This document shows, piece after piece, positions 9,560 to 16,196 of a DNA stretch of 64,000 bases. The position numbers and the translations under genes are program-made. Below the pieces are notes generated by a model, which worked only from the letters and a program-made list of their open reading frames with translations, searched no databases and had not been told where the DNA came from. Source of the DNA: an uncultured Sulfitobacter sp. (lineage in GTDB: Bacteria > Pseudomonadota > Alphaproteobacteria > Rhodobacterales > Rhodobacteraceae); NCBI GenBank assembly GCA_947501805.1, contig CANMXJ010000007.1, positions 124,001-188,000 on the forward strand, written 5' to 3'. Numbering within the stretch: the stretch's first letter is position 1; every line of letters begins with the position of its first letter.

Positions 9560-9655
9560 GGAGGTGACTGGAGTCTGGTGGCTTCCCTGGTCTTCAAAAC
9601 CATGGACGCGTCTTTTGGGGCGTGTGGTGGGTTCGATTCCCATCCACCTCCGCCA
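9560..9655 (+). tRNA. selC: tRNA-Sec (anticodon UCA)
   Basis: The acceptor GGAGGTGA (9560-9567) pairs with the 3' end over seven Watson-Crick pairs; an eighth position is A·C. The anticodon loop CTTCAAA (9592-9598) gives UCA, which reads UGA. There is a long variable arm with an ACGC/GCGT stem (9606-9609 and 9620-9623). The T arm is GTGGG-TTCGATT-CCCAT. The discriminator is G, followed by an encoded CCA (9653-9655). A long acceptor, long variable arm and UCA anticodon are diagnostic for tRNA-Sec. It lies between selB and the thioredoxin-fusion gene, whose start is 65 bases downstream. Confidence 0.96.
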
Positions 9656-9720
9656 CCTTTGCAGGCTGGACATTGCAGCTGGATCGTCGACACTGTCAAA
9701 CAGCCAGCCGGGAGGGCCAG

Positions 9721-11274
9721 ATGCAAAACGAAACACCTGATTTCTCACTGAACGATCTGACGGGCAAACCACATACCTATCTGGGCAACCGACAGGTTCT
9801 GATCTGTTTCGTAAAAGAGGATTGCGAGACCTGCAACACCGCCGCCCCCGTGCTGGAAAGCCTGCATCGCGCCTTTGGCAGTCAAATCGAAGTGCTGTTG
9901 ATTGCGCAATCCGGCGCGGACAATGCCGTCTTTGCGCAGCGTCACGGATTGTCGATGCCGGTGCTGGATGACACCCCCTGCAAGACCGCGTTCGAGTGGG
10001 ATATCGAAAGCGTTCCATCGGTGTTCTGGCTTGATGATGCAGGTGCCACGCGCGCGAAATTCGAGGGGTTCATCCGTGAGGATTGGGAAACCCTCGCTGA
10101 CGAGATGAGCCGCGAGACGGGCTTGCCCGCCGCGCAGATCGACTGGGTCAGCTTGCCTGTGTGGCGTCCCGGTTGCGGCTCCAAACACCTTGACCCTGCG
10201 ATCTATGACAAACTATGCGCCGAGGCAGACAACAGCCCGATACGCGCACGCCGCATCGAGGTTGCCAGCGGCGATGACGTTGCCGAATTCATGTTTGATC
10301 AGGGATTTTCTGACGGATTGCCCTTAGTCCCACCCACGCCCGAACGGGTGATGCGGATGTTGTCCGGCACGCATCGTGATCCGCAGGACTTGGTTGCAAC
10401 GATGCCCCCGAACATGGGCGAGGCCACGGTTGAAAAGATCGCAATCAATGCGGTGATGGCGGGATGCAAGCCTGAATATCTGCCAGTGGTGATTGCCGCC
10501 GTCGAAGCCGTTTGCACCGATGAATTCAACATCCATGGCGTGACAGCTACAACGATGGGCGCTGCCCCCGTGATGGTTGTGAATGGCCCCATCCGCGAGC
10601 AAATCGGGATGAACATGAAGCTGGGTGCATTGGGGGCGGGCAACCGTGCAAATGCCACCATCGGGCGGGCACTACGGCTGGTTGTGCGCAATGTGGGTGG
10701 TGCATCGACGGGCGGAGTGGAACGATCGACCCATGGAAATCCGATGAAATTCACCATGTGTTTTGCCGAATGGGAAGAACGCGCACCCTGGCCTGCCCTG
10801 CATGTGGAGCGGGGATTCAAACCGGAAGATTCCGTGGTCACAATCTTTGCCATGACCAGCGGTCCGGTGCATATTGTCGATCAGACATCGCGTGCGCCCG
10901 ATGATATTGCGGGATCGCTTGGTCACGGATTGGAAGGCGTGTTTTCCCCAAAGATGCGCAATCTGCCTGTAGATGCATTGCTGGTGATTTGCCCTGAACA
11001 TCTCGACACCTTGATGCGGGAGGGTGAGTATTCCAAAGAACGGCTTCGCGCGCGAATTCAGGAAGTGACGGCTGGTCCCTCAACCGGATCACGCTCGGAT
11101 GCAACACTTGGTGCGGATGCGACGCCTGACGTGATATCCAAGTTCGCCAGCACGGATTACATCCACATTGTCGTCGCAGGATCGGATGCGGGAAAATTCT
11201 CGTCTGCGTTTCACGGCTGGGCGACCGGACCGGTTGGCTCCATATCTGTTTCCAAGAAGATCGACCTCGGCTAA
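9721..11274 (+). CDS. Thioredoxin-fold fusion protein, partner of UGSC selenoprotein
   Basis: 517 residues from ATG 9721, which has a clear GGAGGG ribosome-binding site. Residues 1-140 are a thioredoxin-like fold with the redox motif CETC (C35 and C38) and the cis-proline motif VPSVFW (P99). A GCGSKHL segment (151-157) follows. The rest (about 185-517) contains GFSDGLPLVPPTPERV and several Gly-rich blocks such as MGAAPVMVVNGP; I cannot name this domain with certainty. No signal peptide, so probably cytosolic. It lies between selC and the UGSC selenoprotein gene, 24 bases from the latter, and is its likely reductant or catalytic partner. Function unproven; the thioredoxin part is well supported. 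Confidence 0.72.
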   Translation: MQNETPDFSLNDLTGKPHTYLGNRQVLICFVKEDCETCNTAAPVLESLHRAFGSQIEVLLIAQSGADNAVFAQRHGLSMPVLDDTPCKTAFEWDIESVPSVFWLDDAGATRAKFEGFIREDWETLADEMSRETGLPAAQIDWVSLPVWRPGCGSKHLDPAIYDKLCAEADNSPIRARRIEVASGDDVAEFMFDQGFSDGLPLVPPTPERVMRMLSGTHRDPQDLVATMPPNMGEATVEKIAINAVMAGCKPEYLPVVIAAVEAVCTDEFNIHGVTATTMGAAPVMVVNGPIREQIGMNMKLGALGAGNRANATIGRALRLVVRNVGGASTGGVERSTHGNPMKFTMCFAEWEERAPWPALHVERGFKPEDSVVTIFAMTSGPVHIVDQTSRAPDDIAGSLGHGLEGVFSPKMRNLPVDALLVICPEHLDTLMREGEYSKERLRARIQEVTAGPSTGSRSDATLGADATPDVISKFASTDYIHIVVAGSDAGKFSSAFHGWATGPVGSISVSKKIDLG

Positions 11275-11298
11275 GCTGTATCTCAGAGGAGGATAGGT

Positions 11299-11820
11299 AT
11301 GACAACAATTCTCGACCCCACGGATGAACGCGTTCCGGTTGAGCGGCAAGTGGCCGCACGATCAGGCAGCTTGTCAGGCGTGATTGGTCTGCTGGACATC
11401 AGCAAGCCGCGTGGAAATGTGTTGCTGGATGCGCTGGAAAACCTGCTGGCGCAGCAAGCACCGCAGATCACGATACGCCGCTACACCAAGCCGACATTCA
11501 CCAAACCGTGTCCCGATGAACTGCGCCGTGAAATCCGCGATGAATGCGACTTTCTGGTCGAAGCATTGGCCGACTGAGGATCTTGTACGACGTGCAGTAT
11601 GCACGACAATTTCTGGTTTGAAACCCAGGGGATTCCCGCAGTCGCCATCGCCTCAAGCGAGTTCGAGCAAGCCGCCCAAGCGCAACGCCGCGCCTTGGGC
11701 ATGGACAGTGCGCGATATGTCTTGGTGCCGCATCCGATACAGGACGCCACCGACGACGAGATGCGCGCAAAAGCGGCAGATGCCGTGGCGCAGATTATCG
11801 CGGCCTTGACGCAGAACTGA
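11299..11820 (+). CDS. UGSC-motif selenoprotein (in-frame TGA = Sec at residue 93)
   Basis: A gene of 173 residues that naive callers split in two (11299-11577 and 11599-11820). Both halves share one frame, separated only by TGA at 11575-11577; read as selenocysteine (residue 93) it gives U-G-S-C-T-T-C (93-99). The start has a strong AGAGGAGG site (11286-11292), while the downstream ATG at 11599 has none. A SECIS-like hairpin follows the TGA, and selA, selB and selC are immediately upstream. The sequence after the motif, with GIPAV, reads on smoothly. The motif resembles the Sec site of the glycine reductase GrdB subunit. Probably a cytosolic redox or C-X bond-cleaving enzyme working with the thioredoxin-fusion protein; substrate unknown. 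Confidence 0.9.
11583..11609 (+). promoter_or_regulatory. Bacterial SECIS hairpin
   Basis: Directly after the in-frame TGA (11575-11577) the mRNA can fold TTGT (11583-11586) with ACAA (11606-11609), and CGTGC (11591-11595) with GCACG (11601-11605). There is a one-sided ACGA bulge (11587-11590) and a 5-base apical loop AGTAT (11596-11600) that includes GU. The loop lies 19-23 bases after the TGA, within the range known for bacterial SECIS elements, which sit inside the coding region and bind SelB. Confidence 0.72.
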
Positions 11821-11827
11821 GAACAGA

Positions 11828-11872
11828 CGGCGCAGCATCACGTAATAGAATGCTGCGCCGATCGAGCCTTTT
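11828..11872 (+). terminator. Strong hairpin after the selenoprotein gene
   Basis: CGGCGCAGCAT (11828-11838) and ATGCTGCGCCG (11850-11860) form a perfect 11-bp stem with an 11-base loop, and a short T-run (11869-11872) follows. It begins eight bases after the final TGA stop of the selenoprotein gene and sits between two convergent genes, so it probably ends the TRAP-Sec transcript and perhaps the opposing SDR transcript. Confidence 0.7.
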
Positions 11873-11880
11873 AAACAACG

Positions 11881-12651
11881 TCAGAGTTTCATCCCACCCA
11901 ACTCTACAACACCCACAAAGCTGCGGTTCCAAGTCGGGCTGATTAACACTTCATTAATGCAAACATGCTGCGGCGCTTCGGCAATGTAGCGCACCATCGC
12001 GCCCAGATCATCGGCCTGCAACATCTTGGCAAGGTCTTCGGCAGAAGGTGGTTTGGGGCGGTGCTGCATGATCGGGGTCGCCACCTCTCCGGGCATGAGC
12101 GCCGTGCAACGGATGCCATTCACGCCCTCGTCCTGATTGATCGAATGGCTTAGTGCAACCACCGCATGTTTGGATGCGCTATAGGCTGGCCCCGTTAGCC
12201 GCGAGGGGTGCCGCCCTGCCCAAGACGACGTAAGGATCAATGTGCCAGCCCCCTTGTTGCGCATGTTTGGCAACACCGCCAGCACGCCGTTCATCACCCC
12301 GTTGAGATTGATATCAACCACCTTCGCAAAATCCGCTGGCGTGATTGCTCCGACTGCGCGGTTGGGCACGTTGATGCCCGCGTTTGCCATGAAAATGTCT
12401 ATGCCGCCAAGACGCGCGACCATATCATCCGCAATCCCTTGGGTGGCTTCGGCGTCCACCACATCAAGCTGTGCGGTTTCTGCCGTGCCACCCGCATCAG
12501 TGATGATAGCTGCAACGCGCTGCAACTGCGCCAACCTGCGCCCTGACAAAACAACATGTGCGCCGCTTGCCGCCAGAGCCATGGCAGAGGCTTCGCCAAT
12601 CCCGCCGCCTGCCCCTGTAACCCAAGCAATTCTTCCAGTCAGATTTCCCAT
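11881..12651 (-). CDS. SDR-family NAD(P)-dependent oxidoreductase
   Basis: Short-chain dehydrogenase/reductase of 256 residues from ATG 12651, which has a GGGAGG site just upstream; the longer open frame lacks family character. Visible are the nucleotide motif TGAGGGIG (12-19), NAG (90-92), and the catalytic Ser (about 143), Tyr157 and Lys161 in YSASK. It oxidises or reduces a hydroxyl/keto group on an unknown substrate. It is transcribed away from the SMP-30 gene and toward the selenoprotein operon, with a shared terminator-like hairpin between them, and belongs to the catabolic island by position. Confidence 0.88.
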   Translation of the reverse strand: MGNLTGRIAWVTGAGGGIGEASAMALAASGAHVVLSGRRLAQLQRVAAIITDAGGTAETAQLDVVDAEATQGIADDMVARLGGIDIFMANAGINVPNRAVGAITPADFAKVVDINLNGVMNGVLAVLPNMRNKGAGTLILTSSWAGRHPSRLTGPAYSASKHAVVALSHSINQDEGVNGIRCTALMPGEVATPIMQHRPKPPSAEDLAKMLQADDLGAMVRYIAEAPQHVCINEVLISPTWNRSFVGVVELGGMKL

Positions 12652-12742
12652 ACTGCCTCCCGATGATGTATACTGTGTCAAAGACCAGCAACTCATAGAA
12701 CAGGTGCCATGTCCACAGCCCCCGCGTGAAAGGAAGACGTAT

Positions 12743-13657
12743 ATGGAGTTCACAAAAGTATGCGACGGTCTGGAATTCCCCGAAGGTCCGATTGCGATGA
12801 AAGACGGGTCGGTCATTCTGGTCGAGATCAAACGTCAGACACTGTCGCGCGTGCATCCAGACGGTCATATCGAGGTGATTGCCGTCCTTGGTGGCGGGCC
12901 GAATGGTGAAGCGGTTGGACCAGACGGCATGATTTATGTCTGCAACAACGGCGGCTTTGTCTGGACAACGGAGAGTGGGATTACGCGCCCCGTCGGTACG
13001 CCGCAGGATTACGAAAGTGGTTTGATCCAGCGCGTTGACCCCGAGACGGGTGCGTTCGAAACACTCTATGACAGCTGTGAAGGGCGGAACTTGCGCGGGC
13101 CCAATGACATTGTGTTCGATGCGCAGGCCGGTTTTTACTTCACCGATCTGGGGAAATCGACAGCCGAGTATATGCATCATGGCGCGTTTTATTACGCGCG
13201 TGCCGATGGCAACGAAATCACCCGCGTGCATGCCCCGATGATCACACCTAATGGCATCGGTTTGTCACCGGATGGCAAAACCGTACATGTCGCTGAAACA
13301 CGCACTGGCAGGGTCTGGAGTTTTGATCTGGTCGCGCCCGGAAAAATCGCACCGCCACCGTTTGACATGCCGGGGCGGCTGTTGAAAACCCTGCCCGATT
13401 ATCAATTGCTCGACAGTCTGGCGGTACAGGCGGATGGCCAGATATGTGTCGCCACCCTGATGCGCGGCGGGGTCAGCGTAGTGCCAACGGACGGCAGTGA
13501 CGTCGCGTTCATGAAGGTGGGCGATGATCCCTATATCACCAACATCTGTTTTGGCGGCGCGGACATGCGCGATGCGTGGATCACCGCATCCGGTACCGGA
13601 TGTCTCTATCACACGCGTTGGCCTACGGCAGGCCACCAACTGCATTTCAACGTTTAG
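12743..13657 (+). CDS. SMP-30/gluconolactonase-like protein
   Basis: Predicted six-bladed beta-propeller of 304 residues from ATG 12743 (AGGAAG site upstream). The N-terminal FPEGP (E14) and central RGPNDIVFD and NGIGLSPDGKTVHVAET are the metal-site and blade signatures of the SMP-30/gluconolactonase/LRE family, which hydrolyse lactones. It is divergent from the SDR gene with 91 bases between starts and overlaps the convergent Gfo/Idh gene at the stop codons (13654-13657). A dehydrogenase plus a lactonase plus acyl-CoA synthetases suggests a sugar-acid or similar route; the substrate is not deducible. Confidence 0.87.
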   Translation: MEFTKVCDGLEFPEGPIAMKDGSVILVEIKRQTLSRVHPDGHIEVIAVLGGGPNGEAVGPDGMIYVCNNGGFVWTTESGITRPVGTPQDYESGLIQRVDPETGAFETLYDSCEGRNLRGPNDIVFDAQAGFYFTDLGKSTAEYMHHGAFYYARADGNEITRVHAPMITPNGIGLSPDGKTVHVAETRTGRVWSFDLVAPGKIAPPPFDMPGRLLKTLPDYQLLDSLAVQADGQICVATLMRGGVSVVPTDGSDVAFMKVGDDPYITNICFGGADMRDAWITASGTGCLYHTRWPTAGHQLHFNV

Positions 13658-14622
13658 GAGATGTCCCCGTTCGCCAGTATAGCTTCGACCAGCACTTGAA
13701 CGCGCAGGGCTTCGTCAAGCGTGGCAAGTCTGTGCGGCTGTCCGGCCATCATCAGCCCGAGATCGTCCAGTTGTGCCTTTAGGCTGACGGCGCGCGGATC
13801 GGCATACTCCTCGTGAAGCTGTTCGAAGGGACCACCGCTTGACGCTGCATTGCGATAGAAATCAGAAATCCGGCGGCTGGCTTTACTGCCCTTGATTGTG
13901 ACTTCTTGTCGGTCGGGTTGCGCGCCACCCACACTTCCCATGATCGTCACAGGAACGCCCGAAGCGGACACAAGACGCGCCGCGACATGGGTTTCGCAAA
14001 AATCGGTTTGTGCAGGAAAATCGGCCCGTGCCCAAACCAGTTCAAGCGGCCCCAGAATGCGCTCCGAAAAGAACAGGAAATGCGAGATCACTTCGCGTGT
14101 CATGCCACCCTCGGCACGAAACCGCAGCCAGTCCGCGGCCTTTTGCCATTCACGCGGCCACGCGCCGTAGGTCACGATGATGTCTGATCCTAACAACTCG
14201 CCAAGTGCGCTCGAGTGTGCGGCAGCCGCGACTTCGCTCAAAGCCGGACCTGCGGCCTGCGTAAAATTGACAGCGGCAGGCACGCCGAAGGCTGCAACCT
14301 TGCTGACCAGATCACGACTTTCTACGACATCAACACCAAGTGGTTTTTCGAGGAAAACGGCTTTGCCTGCTGCTGCCGCATTCAAGGCATAGGCTTTGCG
14401 CGGGACCGGCGGACAGGCGAGATACACGAGGTCTGCGGATGCAATCGCGGCTTCGGCATTTGCCGCCAGTTCGGCATCCGGCACCATTTCCCGCGCCAGC
14501 TTGCAAGACACTGGATCGGGATCCCACATGGCTTGCACAGTGAAGTAGGGATGAAGCGCCATGTGTTCGGCCATGCGCCGCCCCATGACGCCAAGGCCGA
14601 TGATTGCAGTGCGGGTTGTCAT
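13654..14622 (-). CDS. Gfo/Idh/MocA-family oxidoreductase
   Basis: NAD(P)-dependent oxidoreductase of 322 residues from ATG 14622, chosen because a GGAGA site precedes it; the open frame allows six more residues. The N-terminal Rossmann motif IIGLGVMG (7-14) and the family EKP motif (92-94) are clear, followed by the C-terminal alpha/beta substrate domain. It is the last gene of a three-gene minus-strand unit, 14 bases after the ThDP enzyme. Substrate unknown. Confidence 0.88.
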   Translation of the reverse strand: MTTRTAIIGLGVMGRRMAEHMALHPYFTVQAMWDPDPVSCKLAREMVPDAELAANAEAAIASADLVYLACPPVPRKAYALNAAAAGKAVFLEKPLGVDVVESRDLVSKVAAFGVPAAVNFTQAAGPALSEVAAAAHSSALGELLGSDIIVTYGAWPREWQKAADWLRFRAEGGMTREVISHFLFFSERILGPLELVWARADFPAQTDFCETHVAARLVSASGVPVTIMGSVGGAQPDRQEVTIKGSKASRRISDFYRNAASSGGPFEQLHEEYADPRAVSLKAQLDDLGLMMAGQPHRLATLDEALRVQVLVEAILANGDIS

Positions 14623-14636
14623 GTCCGGGTCTCCGA

Positions 14637-16196
14637 TCAAAGATCAATCTGGATGAGATAAGGCCCGCTGGTCGAAAGCCCCGTTTCTATGGCTGCTTCC
14701 AGCGCCTCACACTGATCCACACGGCAGGCTTCAACGCCCATTGACCCCGCCATCTGCACCCAATCGAGCGCAGGACGATCCAGAGATAACATATCAATCG
14801 CACGCGGACCGGGGTTGCCGACACCAACGTTGGTCAACTCGCCACGCAGGATCTGGTAGCTGCGGTTGGCGAAGATCAGCACGGTTATGTCGAGGTTCTC
14901 GCGGGCCATGGTCCAAAGCGATTGCACCGTGTACATGGCCGACCCGTCCCCCGTCAGTGACATCACTTTACGCTCGGGACAGGCCACAGCGGCACCAATG
15001 GCCGCAGGCATGCCGTAGCCGATGGAGCCGCCACAGTTGTTCAGCCATGTGTGTTTTGGTGCACCTTTGGTCACGGGAAAAAAGGCGCGACCCGTGGTAA
15101 CGGATTCATCCACAATAATACTGTCTTCGGGGATTGCACGGGCGATCACGGCGGCAAGTGTATCGAGACTGATGGGACCAGTCGGACGTTCCGGCAAATC
15201 GGGCTGCGCGACATGCGCGGGGGGCGTTTGAGTTGCCTCTGTTGCGTCCGTAAGCGCAACAAGTGCGCCCGTCAGATCTGCGCTTGCGTCTGCCAGCGTC
15301 AAGATTTCCGCGCCATCTCGTGTGAGGATTGCAGGTTTGCCGGGATAGGCGAAAAATCCGATGGGCGCACGTGCGCCGATAAGCACGATGCGCTGGAAAG
15401 GTTTCAAGACGTCGAGCGCGATATCAATGGGATACGGAACGCGTCCGATAACCACGCGTCCAGCGCCCCGTTCAAGGCGGGCGTTTGACCACTCGGAGAG
15501 CAGCTTGCAGCCGGTCTTGGCTGCGATGCGTCCGGCGCGTTCCAGATTCTCTTCGGTTAGCGCAGAACCGCCAAGCAACAAAAGGCTTTCAGGACCGCCC
15601 AAAGCGTCAACCGCTTGGTCCAACAGGTCGTCATCAAACGGGTTTGGCGCAGGCGCAGCAAGGGCTGGATGCACTTTGCCACCTTCATTCCATGCTGTGT
15701 CGCTGGGCAGGATCAGGGACGCAATCTGACCCGGTGCCACCATCGCGGCCTGCACCGCTTCGGCGGCATCCTTGCCCACGGTCTCAGCCGAAGGTGAGGT
15801 ACGCACCCAATGTGAAACGGGCCGTGCGATCCCTTCGATGTCGGAGGTCAGCGGCGCGTCCAACTCTATATGGGAGGACGCATGCTCTCCGATGATGTTG
15901 ACCACGCCGGAACCCGCTTTTTTAGCGTTGTGCAGGTTCGACACTCCGTTTGCCAGCCCCGGCCCGAGGTGCAGCAAGGTGGAGGCCGGTTTGCCTGCCA
16001 TACGGTAATATCCATCCGCCGCGCCTGTTGCCACGCCCTCTTGCAGCGCAAGGATAGAGCGCATGCCGGGGATGTGATCCAGCGCGGCGACAAAGTGCAT
16101 TTCGGAGGTGCCGGGGTTGGTAAAGCAAACTTCCACATCATTGGCAAGCAAGGTATGCACCAAGCTTTCTGCCCCGTTCATTTTCGTATCCGTCAT
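14637..16196 (-). CDS. ThDP-dependent acetolactate-synthase-like enzyme
   Basis: Thiamine-diphosphate enzyme of 519 residues (ATG 16196 with an AGGAAA site), of the acetolactate synthase/benzoylformate decarboxylase group. Evidence: FTNPGTSEMHFVAALD near the N terminus, the catalytic Glu (E53) in LQEGVATGAADGYYRM, and the ThDP-Mg motif LTGDGSAMYTVQ around residue 425 with a downstream Asn in FANRSY. It probably decarboxylates or ligates a 2-keto acid. No regulatory subunit is adjacent and it sits with catabolic genes, so a biosynthetic ilvB role is unlikely. Its ATG overlaps the TGA of the upstream acyl-CoA synthetase. Confidence 0.88.
   Translation of the reverse strand: MTDTKMNGAESLVHTLLANDVEVCFTNPGTSEMHFVAALDHIPGMRSILALQEGVATGAADGYYRMAGKPASTLLHLGPGLANGVSNLHNAKKAGSGVVNIIGEHASSHIELDAPLTSDIEGIARPVSHWVRTSPSAETVGKDAAEAVQAAMVAPGQIASLILPSDTAWNEGGKVHPALAAPAPNPFDDDLLDQAVDALGGPESLLLLGGSALTEENLERAGRIAAKTGCKLLSEWSNARLERGAGRVVIGRVPYPIDIALDVLKPFQRIVLIGARAPIGFFAYPGKPAILTRDGAEILTLADASADLTGALVALTDATEATQTPPAHVAQPDLPERPTGPISLDTLAAVIARAIPEDSIIVDESVTTGRAFFPVTKGAPKHTWLNNCGGSIGYGMPAAIGAAVACPERKVMSLTGDGSAMYTVQSLWTMARENLDITVLIFANRSYQILRGELTNVGVGNPGPRAIDMLSLDRPALDWVQMAGSMGVEACRVDQCEALEAAIETGLSTSGPYLIQIDL

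Noticed and set aside
11299..11577. A 92-residue complete gene ending at TGA 11577, with a second gene at 11599
   Set aside because: Both frames are the same, the second ATG has no ribosome-binding site, and selA, selB, selC and a SECIS-like hairpin adjoin; selenocysteine readthrough explains it better than two genes or a pseudogene.
14637..16196. ilvB (biosynthetic acetolactate synthase)
   Set aside because: No ilvH-like partner and a catabolic operon context; the sequence starts like the benzoylformate-decarboxylase-type group.
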